Assembly (NCBI RefSeq): GCF_003073045.1
Contig: NW_020229207.1
Location: 1 to 64,000 of the forward strand
Length of the DNA: 64,000 bases
Source of the DNA: Pomacea canaliculata
Lineage: Eukaryota > Mollusca > Gastropoda > Architaenioglossa > Ampullariidae
Direction: 5' to 3'
In this document: piece by piece, positions 46,370-58,151 of the stretch
Layout: every line of letters starts with the position of its first letter
How positions within the stretch are numbered: the first letter of the stretch is position 1
The notes under the pieces: model-generated
What the model was told of the DNA's origin: nothing
Database searches by the model: none
The model's input: the letters and a program-made list of their open reading frames with translations, nothing else
Position numbers and translations under genes: made by a program

Positions 46370-48204
46370 GCTAAACATTATGCAGAATCAAGAATTAAAG
46401 AATTTATAAGAATTAGAGAAGAAGGAAAGAAATAGAAACAAACATAAAGAGATGAAAGAAAAATTGAATAAAATAAGTAGTGAAAAAGAAACACAAAAAA
46501 GAAAACATAAGAAGAAAGGTTGGTAGATAGAAATAAATATCATAACATAAATATATCGTGGGATCATCTTTAACTGGAAGAAAAGAAAGATAAAATGCAA
46601 AGAGATGTAAAAGAAATAAAGATAGAAATTGAGACAATAGCAAGGAACAAATTAAATAAACTAAAGGAAAAACTAAAGTCTTGGAATTTAAAATGACAAT
46701 AGGATGACAAAAAATCCCGTAAAGTTAAAAACAAAATACCGTTTTTGTTGTAAAGTCTAGACATTTGTGATTCCACGGCCCTATGCTCCACTCTGGGTGA
46801 TAAGGAACACGAAAATGTATGATTCCAAGTGTCGGCTACGTTTAACATGATATTTGTGAGCAACTCTAGTTATCTGACTGTCACACTTTCTGAACGAGCA
46901 GGTTGGGCGGTATAAGAGTGGAGAGAAAGAGACGAAGGAGAAGAGAGAAGATCCTTGCTAGCAGTGTACATGTGGTAACAGATATCCAAACAGGCGGGTG
47001 CATACATCTAGACTTCATAGAACGTCAGTTTTCACATTTAAAATTCGTATGTCATAAGTAGGAAAGTTTATATAGAATTGTTCGACAGTCAAATGTGTGA
47101 CAAGCTCTATCCTTGGAAACATTAGCAGTGTGTGGTAAAGCTACGTGTGTTTATGTGCAAAAAGACGACTACTTCTGCTGCCAATGAAACTCAAAATGCT
47201 GAATCGGCTAGCAGCACTATTACCACCCTCGCAATAACCATACGAAAGATGTGGAGACTAGCATCAGTACTGTACAAGTAGAAATACTTATTAAACATAC
47301 ACTGGACGTGCCTGTTCTCAAAAGTAATATAATGCAATTAAAATATTTCCTGAGAAATACAATTGCAGGTAAGGGAAAATGCCTGCAAGATTATTACCGG
47401 AATCGCCTAAGCGTGCTTCAGCAAAACATCGAAACTGCAAAGAGGCCAACGTCATTAGCTCGACTCAAACAGTAAGACAGAAGATGATGCAAAGAAACTT
47501 TCACTCACCTTGTGTTCAGAAAGCGAAGTCCAACCGGCGTTACGGAGCTGCAGGTGTTTGCCAGGTGTTTGCCAGGTGTGGTGCCAGGTGCTTGCAGCAG
47601 TCAGCAGCTGTCTGTGGCCGTCTGGTGAGAAACTCTTCGTCCGCGAGGTTTTTTTCTAGGGTCGTCGTGTTCGTGTACAGTTGTCGTTTCTGTGCACAAC
47701 AAACGTGAGTGTCTTTTAAATTTGGGTACAAAGGTAGACGACTGGTCTCCTTGCACAAAACAAACATTCATCTGCGACGGTGATGAGCAATCAATTCAAT
47801 TTTCAATACGCGTTGCCCAACCCTCCCAACCAACAGAAGACATGAACAGATTTGGAAGAAAACTACTGTGAGCAGCAAGTGAACGTTGACTGCTCTCCCT
47901 TTGACTTTCATTTCTTTGATGTGCTGTCAACTGAGGCAAGGGTGTAAAGAAACAAATCATGAAAGAACTGGACAAACAACTTGAAAAAGAGTGAAAATGG
48001 GTTGTAGCATTTTTTTGGACTTAATCGGCAGTTGGCAGATCGGCTAAGAAGATATTCTGTTTCTGATGAAATTTAATAAAAATGTTCAATCTGAGTAAGC
48101 ACCATTGTAAAATCTGAAAGTACATTATGGAAATAATGCAACCAAGGTATTCCCTGTTGAATTAGAGTGACAAGGCTTTACGTCTGCTGTTTTTTCATTC
48201 CCTC

Positions 48205-48416
48205 AAAAAACAAACAAACAAACAAACAAACAAACAAACAAACAAACAAACAAACAAACAACAAACAACAAACAAACAAAACAAACAAACAAACAAACAA
48301 ACAAACAAACAACAAACAAACAAACAAACAAACAAACAAACAAACAAACAAACAAACAAACAAACAAACAAACAAACAAACAAACAAACAAACAAACAAA
48401 CAACAAACAAACAAAC
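48205..48416 (+). repeat. (AAAC)n microsatellite
   Basis: About 210 bp of CAAA repeat with occasional 3-bp slips. Frames reading CLFV or TNKQ across it are artefacts. The corresponding place in module D (near 58860-58880) has only a short TA run, so the expansion is specific to B. Confidence 0.97.
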
Positions 48417-48754
48417 CCCAATATACTATGTGAAAACCAATGCTAAAAGCAATAAATGATATCATGTGTAGAGCGCATTCCTCAATATGGAGGCGAGCTC
48501 AATTCGCTATACACAACCAACTCCAAAACCAACCGATAGCCAGCCATAAAAGAAAGATAACTACAACTGAAGTATAGCACCATTATAAACAGATACCAAA
48601 TGCATGGATAAAGGTAAAGAATTTAGAAGTGAGGGAATAGGAAATATGCTTCTTAAAGAGATTTGTTCCGAGATCGGACTTGTAAGTTTCGAATGTAGAC
48701 ACTGTTCACAGATAAAGGGGATGATCACAAACAGCAGATGGCTGTCAAGCAGAC

Positions 48755-48949
48755 ATGCAGCAGGTGATGGCAGGGTTAAAGGACCCGTGCTGGCTCTCAA
48801 CGGCCATCAGTTCCAATCTGCAGGTTGGAAAGACTAAGTCTTCTGTAGAAACGCAGAATACATCAACAGAGACTCGTGTCGACGGAGCTAAAATTGCCAG
48901 AAGACTGCTGGCAGAGATGAAATCACAAACCACAGGAAAATTGCGCTAA
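48755..48949 (+). other. 64-codon frame identical in modules B and D
   Basis: The frame MQQVMAGLKDPCWLSTAI to MKSQTTGKLR is identical in translation at 58346-58540 on the minus strand of D. Module A keeps only its later part. No domain is recognised; identity may reflect only how recent the duplication is. Confidence 0.25.
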
Positions 48950-49999
48950 CATTTTTAAAGGAAAGGACTGACTGTGTGCTCTTGAAGATCTTCAAAATGA
49001 ACAGTTATACAGAAAAGACCGGAAGTCGAAGAAAATTCGAAAGTCGCAGAAGAAAACGAAAGTCAGACAGTCCTGCACGGCAACGGAAAAAGCTACGGCC
49101 TACACTATGGGCACCAAAAAACAAATTAATTAAAGTACCAAAAAAAAAAAAAAAAATTACCGACAACCGCCTTCCTCAAGCCTGCCAGGCGAAGGGACGC
49201 CACTCCTATATATATAGGGAGGTGATGTGAAGACAACGGTATCACAGTGTTGGATCACATCATCAATGCCACCTTCAACTGACAGCCACCAAAGCTGGCG
49301 GAGGAAAGGTGTAGGCTTGTCCGCATGTCACCCTAGGAAGACAATACGACGACATACTATTTTGAGCCTTTTGAAGTCTTCCAGTCAGTGATTAGGGAGA
49401 ACGACGAAAAAAGAGATCCAGCAACCTGCTGGCACAACACAAAGCTTACATGAGCTCTTTGGTGGCAAAAACTGAAGGATCAGACTGATGCTACCATTTA
49501 AGGAAGATGGGCTTACAGAATACGTCAATCAGAAAATAATGATGCATTGAAGATAAAATAAAACCAATAGTTCGGGAAAGAGAGATGATCACCCCATAAT
49601 ATGTAAAACTAGTATAGAACGGCAAAGACCTCAATTTACTTGAAGAACCTACTGGAAAGGTCTCATTTCTTTTATAATTCTTTTTTCTAATCTTTTGATT
49701 GTAGTGAGAAAAAAAAAGACAGCGAGAGAGAGAGAGAGATGTTGATGTGAGAACAAGAATAAAGATGAAGGATATTATCTAATCCTCTGCAGTGAATGGT
49801 TTGGCATAACGGATCGGTTTGAATTGAAGCTGCGCGATGACAGTGAACCCACCTGCCAACGTGCTCGATATTTCCACAAGACGTCCTCATGAAGATGTCT
49901 TCCCAACGTGCTCTCATGACAGGACCATCCAGCCTCCATTTCTTAACATATTGTGGGTATTTCATCACTCTGGCAATGGCGGTCACATTATGTCATCTT

Positions 50000-52900
50000 C
50001 ACTGACGATACACACTTCAAGTTGGTCCTCGCCCCTCCGCCCCGCTAATCACCATGTATCACCCCTTCTCCTCCCCCTTTCAAACTGCATCTGCCCCCCC
50101 CCCGCGCTAACCTTTGCTGTGGTCAGCTATTCCAATACAAAACTTCCCGCACGAAGAATCCTTAAATGTAATATAAACAGGAATGGAATATAATTACGAT
50201 GTTCTAACTTTCCTGGAGCATTAAAAGCAATAGGTGACAGTTCTTCAAATGGAAAGGAATCTTTATTCTTATTAACACATCCACATCTCTCTCTCTCTCG
50301 CTGTCTTTCTTTCTCACTCCAATCAAAAGATTATAAAAAATGAACGATAACAGAAAGGAGATCCTTCCAATAGGTCTTTCAAGTAAATTGAGGTCTTTGC
50401 CGTTCTATACTAGTTTTACCTTTTATGGGGTGCTCGTCTCTACCAAACTATTGTTTTTATTTTATCTTCAGTGCATCATTATTTTCTGATTGACGTATTC
50501 TGTAAGTCCATCTTCCTTAAAGGGTAGCATCAGTACCATCCGACAGTTTTTGCCACCAAAGATCTCATGTATGCTTTGTGTTGTGCCAGCAGGTTGCTGC
50601 ATCTCTCTTTTCGTCGATCTCCTTAATCACTGACTGGAAGTCTTCAAAAGGCTCAAAATAATATGTCTTCCTGGGGTGACATGTGGACAACCCGACATCT
50701 TTCGGCCGCCAGCTTTGGTGGCTGTCAGTTGAAGGTGGCATTGATGACGTGATCCATCACTGTGATACCGTTGTCTTTACATCACCTCCCTATATATATA
50801 GGAGTGGCGTCCCTTCACCTGGCAGACTTGAGGGCGTCTGTTGGTAATTTTTAGTTGTTGTTGTACTTTTATTAGTTTGTTGTGTTTTTGGTGCCCATTG
50901 TGTATGCCGAAGCTTTTTCCGTTGCCGTACAGAACTGTTTGACTGTTATTTTCTTCTGCGACTATCGAGTGTTCCTTCGACCGCCGGTCTTTTTTGCCTT
51001 TGAAGTATTTGTTATTATTTAGTGTCTTCTTTTTTATTTTGAGGGAATGGTAGCAGGATGAGAAAACAGCAATCTGACAGCCTTGTCACACTTACTCAAC
51101 AAGAAATATCGTGTTTACATATATCTCAATAGTATTCTTTCTATTTAAAATGTGCTTTCTCAGATTTAACGTTTTTATTACATTTCTTCCATATGTAAAT
51201 CCAAATACCATGCTGTGTATACTTACTCTTAGCTTACAAATGTTTTCAAATGATTTGTAGTTATGTTACCTTTCCTTTAACTAACAAAATGACAGTCAGA
51301 AACAGAATATCTTTTTAACCGATCTGTCGACTGCCGATTCAGTAAGTCTAAAAAAATGCTACAGCTCATTTTCCCCTTTTAAGTTGTTTTGTTCAGTCCT
51401 TTAATGATTTAAATGTTTTTATTAGTTGCCATTGACTGCTCTTGTACACGAATACGACGACCCTAGAAAAGACCTCAGACGAAGAGTTCTCACCAGACGC
51501 CACAGACAGCTGCTGACGCACCACACCTGGCAAACACCTGCAGATCCGTTACGCGGTTGGACTTCGCTTTCTAACACAAGGTGAGTGAAAGTTTCTTTGC
51601 ATCATCTTCTGTCTAACTGTATGAGTTGAGAGAAAGAAGGAAGTCTCATTATATTTTATAAAATTATTTTTGCTACCAATATTTTGAAGTCGAGAGATCG
51701 AATTTAGAAGTTCGTTAAGTCATTTTAGCACGATTCTCCCTTCAATACTCGAAGAATTAGTGTACAGAGAGTGAGAGAAAGAATGAGAGAGAGACGAGAT
51801 GAGACATGGAAAAAGGAAAGGAGAAGAAAAAAAGAGGGAAAAGAAAAAAAGTCAGGCAAAGGTCGTCGAAGGTATAAGGCCATTCGCACCCAATCTATAT
51901 TATTTTAAGGAAAGGGTTGGATATTTTGTTAATATTTAAAGCTTCTCAAACGTCTTTTTTTTTCTCTGTAGTTCAGATGTTTGGTTAAAGCTCGCTTAGG
52001 CATTTTCCCTCACCTGCTTGTTTCTTGTTATTTTCTAAATTTCTATCTTTATTTATTTTTTATCTCTTTGCCTTTTATCTTTCTTTTCTCTTCGAGCTTA
52101 ACATTAGCCCTTATATATTTATATAGCTTGTCTTGATATTTATTTGGCTGGCTACACTATCTAACAAAGGTTCTAAATACGTCTGTGTTTATTTTTCACT
52201 GCTTACTTATTTCCTTTATTTTTTTTTCTCTCATCGCTTAATTTTTGTTTCTTTTCTATCTCTATTTCCTTCCTTCTTCTTTAATTCTTATAATTTCTTT
52301 AATTCTTGATTCTGCATAATGTTTAGCATGGCAGGTGTCCAGCTGTTTACAACCCTTCTCCTGATGACTGTCGCCATGGTTACCATAGCAACTGCTCTTC
52401 CTTCTGGTCATAAACTGCTGGACACCTTGAGCCAGGACTCCGCTGCACGACTGGTTGTCACGGACGAGTCACCAGGTGTGCCGAGACTGTCCGTTGACCT
52501 GTCTCTCGGCACCCTGGCCAATGCGATTCGCCAGGAGGAAACTGGCCGATACTTGGAGGACCTGCAGCTGATGAAGCAGAATCGGCAAGAGGAACTTCGC
52601 AGAGCCCGCTACTTCCAACGCCTTGCGCCTCCGCAACAGCGACGATGTCTAGGAATCGCTTGCGAGAAATCTAGTGCCTGGGAGAAACGGAGCTCTGCAG
52701 GGTGAAAGCCTTAAGGAGTCGTCTTTTTGCCAAGAAGAAAACTTAAATAAAATCAATTAGATTAGAAATCGGCTTTAACCTTGCATGAAGCATATCTCAG
52801 CGATTTCTCCTTTTGGCTTGATAAAACTGGAAAAATAAACATTAACAACCGTTAATATGCTTATCATTTTTGTGAGGGTTTGTAGCTGCATGCGTGTGTA

Positions 52901-53036
52901 CGTGTGTCTGTATGCGTGCATGTAATCAGGCAGTGCACGTACTGTAGACAGGTAGAAACTCAACTTGTAAAAACATAAAAAGTGTCATATAACATATGTA
53001 AGTAGCTCATAACTTTCTAATAGCTAAACGAAGGAC
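50000..53036 (-). repeat. Array module C (inverted orientation)
   Basis: Shorter, more diverged module in inverse orientation, mirrored by module E (54292-57190). In map order it holds tail, TATA-like palindrome (50789), 5' exon (donor at 51580), a 746-bp intron, the C peptide copy and the head sequence (CTTGCATGAAGCATATCTCA onward). C and E introns are about 750 bp against about 1,140 in A, B and D, so C/E form a sub-lineage. Confidence 0.8.
52328..52705 (+). pseudogene. Secreted peptide precursor, module C copy, degraded
   Basis: Shares the MAGVQLFTTLLL signal peptide, the propeptide and part of the core with the E copy, but the remainder no longer follows the family. It looks broken, with about two breaks, and is treated as a fossil of the gene kept in module E, of which it is the inverted partner. 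An AATAAA lies about 40 bp beyond the frame (near 52746). Age is recent, since flanks still align closely with E. Confidence 0.55.
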
Positions 53037-53349
53037 ACCAGCGATTTCTCCTTTTGGTTTGATAAAATTGGAAAAATATACATCAACAACAGTCAATATG
53101 TTTATAAATTTGTGTGCGTTTGTAGTTGCGTGTGTACATGTGTGTATGCGTGCGTGCGAGCGAACGTGTCAATACACGCGCAAGTCTTTCATGCAAAAAA
53201 ACTGTATTCATCCATCTCTCTCTCTCAAGTAAACTGCGTCATATTTGTTTAAAATATATCACATTTTTTAAAAGTACATCATACTTGTTATCGTTATCGC
53301 CATTATTCTCTGTTATTTGATTGTTTCCCCGTGCATTTATTTACTTAAT
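53037..53349. other. Palindrome centre, left part: partial repeat of the module head
   Basis: 53040-53160 is a second, diverged copy of 52798-52930 (GCGATTTCTCCTTTTGG; TTTGTAGTTGCGTGTGTAC). From about 53230 the sequence is the inverse of the end of the window (64000 downward; GTGCATTTATTTACTTAAT). No gene is supported. Confidence 0.6.
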
Positions 53350-53524
53350 CAGGGCTTCTGCTAAGGCTAAATTCTTTGGGGTCCCAGGGACCCCTTCTTC
53401 AGATTTTTAAGGGGTCCCTGTTCTTCGCCCAACTTTGGAGGGGACCCCATTGACGAAAATTGAAGGGGTCCTCCGAACTTTTAATGCGTACTGTACGCAA
53501 TTTTTTGCGTAAGCAGAAGCCCTG
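53350..53524 (+). mobile_element. MITE, 175 bp, with 6-bp TSD and empty site
   Basis: The left end CAGGGCTTCTGCTAAGGC and the reverse complement of the right end CAGGGCTTCTGCTTACGC are inverted repeats. CTTAAT flanks both sides (53344-53349 and 53525-53530). The inverted counterpart near 63955-63990 reads straight through with one CTTAAT, so it is the empty site. Ends are hAT-like; a 6-bp duplication is unusual for hAT (typically 8), so the superfamily is not certain. Confidence 0.8.
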
Positions 53525-54291
53525 CTTAATACATAAGCCTTGTTTCAATTAGTTTATTATTGAGGTGCACACTTTCAATAAAGTGATTTTAATCTTCACT
53601 TTTTTAAAAGCAGAATCTGCTGTTCAATTGTTATTTTCTTTCCTAAACTGAAAGTTATGGCGGCCACGATAAACATGGGAGGTCGGGGACATTTTCTTCC
53701 GGTGCATTGCTTCTGGTTGTCCAATTAAAAGTGTTGAAATGCGACAGTTTAATTTTTGTTTATTTTTCTTGATTTTATTTGCTTTGTTTTTTGTTGGTTT
53801 TATTTGTTTGTTTTTTGGTTTATTTTTTTTTTTATTTTTTTTTTTTTGTGGATTGACGAACGATGGACAGAGTTCGACTTCCGCTCTTTCATTTTGTAAC
53901 TGTTTTAATCGTCGTTTGTGTCGTCAAGATACCTCTCTATAGCTCTTTCAGATTTTAGAGCTGAATACGGATGGATCATGGTACGTACTGTCCCTCACGG
54001 AACAAATGTCAAATAAAACTAAATTAAAAAAAAAACTATTTAAAATGCACGAGAAACAAACTGTCTATGTTGTGTTTTACATGATTAAAAAGTAAAAGCC
54101 GTGGAAAGGGAGTGAGAAAGACATGGATGGAGGCAATCTTTTTTTTTTCCTTCTGTCGTGCTCTTTTTTTTTTTTTGAAAGGTAAATGGACAGTTGTGTG
54201 ATTAAAGAACTAGCATCTTTAGCCGGAGGCGCGCGCAGAAACCTGTTCGACACCCGTGTGTCGCAGATGTTGAATTGTTGCTTGAAGAGGG
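53525..54291 (-). repeat. Flank repeat X, inverted copy at palindrome centre
   Basis: Inverse of 41230-42010 and of 63180-63960, including the T-rich middle and the CCGGAGGCGCGCGCAGAA word. It joins directly to module E at GATTACAAGGGCAGACTTTC, which marks a breakpoint. Frames in the T-rich part are artefacts. Confidence 0.75.
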
Positions 54292-57190
54292 TTGAGGATT
54301 ACAAGGGCAGACTTTCGCGTGCTTGCACACACGCCCGCATACAGACACGTACACACGCATGCAGCTACAAACTCTCACAAATGTATAAGCATATTAACGG
54401 TGTTTAATGTTTATTTTTCCAGTTTTATCAAGCCAAAAGGAGAAATCGCTGAGATATCCTTCATGCAAGGTTAAAGCCGATTTCTAATCTAATTGATTTT
54501 ATTTAAGTTTTCTTCTTGGCAAAAAGACGACTCCTTAAGGCTTTCACCCTGCAGAGCTCCGTTTCTCCCAGGCACTAGATTTCTCGCAAGCGATTCCTAG
54601 ACATCGTCGCTGTTGCGGAGGCGCAAGGCGTTGGAAGTAGCGGGCTCTGCGAAGTTCCTCTTGCCGATCTGCTTCATCAGCTGCAGGTCCTCCAAGTCAT
54701 CGGCCAGTTCCTCCTGGCGAATCGCATTGGCCAGGGTGCCGAGAGACAGGTCAACGGACAGTCTCGGCACATCCCTGGTGACTCGTCCGTGACCAACCAG
54801 TCGTGCAGCGGAGTCCTGGCTCAAGGTGTCCAGCAGTTTATGACCAGAAGGAAGAGCAGTTGCTATGGTAACCATGGCGACAGTCATCAGGAGAAGAGTT
54901 GTGAACAGCTGGACACCTGCCATGCTAAACATTATGCAGAATCAAGAATTGAAGAAATTATAAGAATTAAAGAAGAAGGAAGGAAATAGAGATAGAAAAG
55001 AAACAAAAATTAAGCGATGAGAGAGAAAAAAAAATATAAAGGAAATAAGTAAGCAGTGAAAAATAAACACAGACGTATTTAGAAACTTTGTTAGATAGTG
55101 TAGCCAGCCAAATAAATATCAAGACAAGCTATATAAATATATAAGGGCTAATGTTAAGCTCGAAGAGAAAAGAAAGATAAAAGGCAAAGAGATAAAAAAT
55201 AAATAAAGATAGAAATTTAGAAAATAACAAGAAACAAGCAGGTGAGGGAAAATGCCTAAGCGAGCTTTAACCAAACATCTGAACTACAGAGAAAAAAAAA
55301 AGACGTTTGAGAAGCTTTAAATATTAACAAAATATCCAACCCTTTCCTTAAAATAATATAGATTGGGTGTGAATGGCCATATACCTTCGACGACCTTTTC
55401 CTGACTTTTTTTCTTTTCCCTCTTTTTTTCTTCTCCTTTCCTTTTTCCATGTCTAATCTCGTCTCTCTCTCATTCTCTCTCTCACTCTCTGTACACTAAT
55501 TCTTCGAGTATTGAAGGGATAATCATGCTAAAATGACTTAACGAACTTCTAAATTCGATCTCTCGACTTCAAAATATTGGTAGCAAAAAAAATGTAATAA
55601 AATATAATGAGACTTCCTTCTTTCTCTCAACTCATACAGTTAGACAGAAGATGATGCAAAGAAACTTTCACACACCTTGTGTTCAGAAAGCGAAGTCCAA
55701 CCGGCGTAACGGATCTGCAGGTGTTTGCCAGGTGTGGTGCAGTCAGCAGCTGTCTGTGGCCGTCTGGTGAGAAACTCTTCGTCCGCGAGGTCTTTTCTAG
55801 GGTCGTCGTATTCGTGTACAAGACGCAGTCAATGGCAACTAATAAAAACATTTAAATCATTAAAGGACTGAACAAAACAACTTAAAAGGGAGAAAATGAG
55901 CTGTAGCATTTTTTGGACTTACTGAATCGGCAGTCGACAGATCGGTTAAAAAGATATTCTGTTTCTGACTGTCATTTTGTTAGTTAAAGGAAAGGTAACA
56001 TAACTACAAATCATTTGAAAACATTTGTAAGCTAAGAGTAAGTATACACAGCATGGTATTTGGATTTACATATGGAAGAAATGTAATAAAAACGTTAAAT
56101 CTGAGAAAGCACCATTTTAAAATAGAAAGAATACTATTGAGATAATGTAAACACGATATTTCTTGTTGAGTAAGTGTGACAAGGCTGTCAGATTGCTGTT
56201 TTCTCATCCTGCTACCATTCCCTCAAAATAAAAAAGAAGACACTAAATAATAACAAATACTTCAAAGGCAAAAAAGACCGGCGGTCGAAGGAAAATTCGA
56301 AAATCGCAGAAGAAAATAATAGTCAAACAGTTCTGTACGACAACGACTCTACCAAAACAAAGCTTCGGCCTACACAATGGGCACCAAAAACACAACAAAC
56401 TAATAAAAGTACAACAACAACAAAAAATTACCAACAGACGCCCTCAAGTCTGCCAGGTGAAGGGACGCCACTCCTATATATATAGGGAGGTGATGTGAAG
56501 ACAACGGTATCACAGTGTTGGATCACGTCATCAATGCCACCTTCAACTGACAGCCGCCAAAGCTGGCGGAGGAAAGGTGTAGGGTTGTCCACATGTCACC
56601 CCAGGAAGACAATACAACGACATATTATTTTGAGCCTTTTGAAGACTTTCAGTCAGCGATTAAGGAGATCGACGAAAAGAGAGATGCAGCAACCTGCTGG
56701 CACAACACAAAGCATACATGAGATCTTTGGTGGCAAAAACTGTCGGATGGTACTGATGCTATCCTTTAAGGAAGATAGACTTACAGAATATGTCACTCAG
56801 AAAATAATGATGCACTGAAGATAAAGTAAAAACAATAGTTTGGGAAAGAGAGATGATCACCCCATCAAAGGTAAAGCTAGTATAGAATGGCAAAGACCTC
56901 GATTTACTTGAAAGAACCTATTGGAAGGATCTCATTTCTATTATCGTTCATTTTTTATAATCTTTTGATTGTAGTGAGAAAGAAAGACAGCAAGAGAGAG
57001 AGAGATGTGGATGTGTTAACAAGAATAAAGATTCCTTTCCATTTGAAGAACTGTCACCTATTGCTTTTAATTCTCCAGGAAAGTTAGCACATTGTAATTA
57101 TATTCCGTTCCTGTAAAGCTTGTATTTTAGGATTCTGCATGTGGGAAGTTTTGTATTGGAATAGCTGACCGCAGCAAAGGTTAGCGCAGG
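54292..57190 (+). repeat. Array module E (direct orientation)
   Basis: Mirror partner of C. It holds the module head (truncated at GATTACAAGG), the E peptide gene on the minus strand, a 751-bp intron with donor GTGTGTGAAAG, the 5' exon (about 55676-55830), the TATA-like palindrome (56473) and the tail, which runs into the E/D junction. Confidence 0.8.
54597..54923 (-). CDS. Secreted peptide precursor, module E copy: CRF/sauvagine-like amidated peptide
   Basis: 108 residues from the Met of MAGVQLFTTLLL, one base after the acceptor (upstream ATG at 54932 not used in this model). Signal peptide ending TIATA, propeptide LPSGHKLLDTLSQDSAARLV, basic sites GHGR and VTR, then a core of about 36 residues starting DVPRLSVDLSLGTLANAI and ending LEDLQLMKQI. 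This is followed by GKR, the standard amidation-plus-cleavage signal, and a C-terminal tail. The N-terminal P-x-x-S-(I/V/L)-D-L-(S/T)-x-x-x-L pattern and an L-M-x-x-I-amide end are shared with CRF, urocortin and sauvagine (sauvagine PISIDLSLELL; CRF ends KLMEII-amide). The core is about four residues shorter than CRF. Homology versus mimicry cannot be settled here. Confidence 0.75.
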   Translation of the reverse strand: MAGVQLFTTLLLMTVAMVTIATALPSGHKLLDTLSQDSAARLVGHGRVTRDVPRLSVDLSLGTLANAIRQEELADDLEDLQLMKQIGKRNFAEPATSNALRLRNSDDV

Positions 57191-58117
57191 GGGGGGGGAA
57201 TGCAGTTATAAAGGGGGAAGGAGAAGGGGTGATATATGGTGTCTGAGCGGGGCGGAGGGGCGAGGACCAACTTGAAGTGAGTATCGTCAGTGGAGATGAC
57301 ATAATGTGACCGCCATTGCCAGAGTGATGAAATACCCACAATATGTTTAGAAATGGAGGCTGGATGGTCCTGTCAGACATTGGCATCTTCATGAGGACGT
57401 CTTGTGGGCACATCGAGCACGTTGGCTGGTGGGTTCACTGTTATCGCGCAGCTTCAATTCAAACCGATCCGTTATGCCAAACCATTCACTGCAGAGGAAT
57501 AGATAATATCCTTCATCTTTATTCTTGTTCTCACATCCACGTTTCTCTCTCTCTCTCTTTCTTTCTCACTACAATCAAAAGATTATAAAAAAGAATTATA
57601 AAAGAAATGAGACCTTTCAAGTAGGTTCTTCAAGTAAATTGAGGTCTTTGCCGTTCAATACTAGTTTTACATATTATGGGGTGATCATCTCTCTTTCCCA
57701 AACTATTGGTTTTAATTTATCTTCAGTGCATCATTATTTTCTGATTGACGTATTCTGTAAGCCTATCTTCCTTAAAGGGTAGCATCAGTACCATCCGACA
57801 GTTTTTGCCACCAAAGATCTCATGTAAGCTTTGTGTTGTGCCAGCAGGTTGCTGCATCTCTCTTTTCTTCGATCTCCTTAATCACTGACTGGAAGACTTC
57901 AAAAGGCTCAAATAATATGTCGTCGTATTGTCTTCCTGGGGTGACATGTGGACAACCCAACATCTTTCCTCCGCCAGCTTTGGTGGCTGTCAGTTGAAGG
58001 TCGCATTTATGATGTGATCCAACACTGTGATACCGTTGTCTTCACATCACATCTTCATATATATATATAGGAGTGGCGTCCCTTCGCCTGGCAGGCTTGA
58101 GGAAGGAGGCTGTCGGT

Positions 58118-58151
<34 letters not shown>

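Larger units (their letters stand above)
44866..50000 (+). repeat. Array module B (direct orientation)
   Basis: Near-identical to module A outside the peptide core, without the hAT insertion (site intact at about 45607) and with the roughly 840 bp missing from A. It contains the B peptide gene on the minus strand, the 1,139-bp first intron, the 5' exon, the AAAC microsatellite (48205-48416, absent from the matching place in D), a 64-codon frame and the TATA-like palindrome. From about 49,840 it passes into a tail shared with the E/D junction at 57.1-57.5 kb. Confidence 0.85.

Noticed and set aside
48205-48416. Possible CRISPR array
   Set aside because: The repeat is a 4-bp microsatellite without spacers, and the genome is eukaryotic.
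48178-48465. Minus-strand frames reading CLFV repeats and plus-strand TNKQ repeats
   Set aside because: Translation of the AAAC microsatellite in different frames.
48604-48837. Frame MDKGKEFRSEGIGNMLLKEI considered as an integrase-like fragment
   Set aside because: The resemblance is limited to a few residues and no flanking catalytic motif is present.
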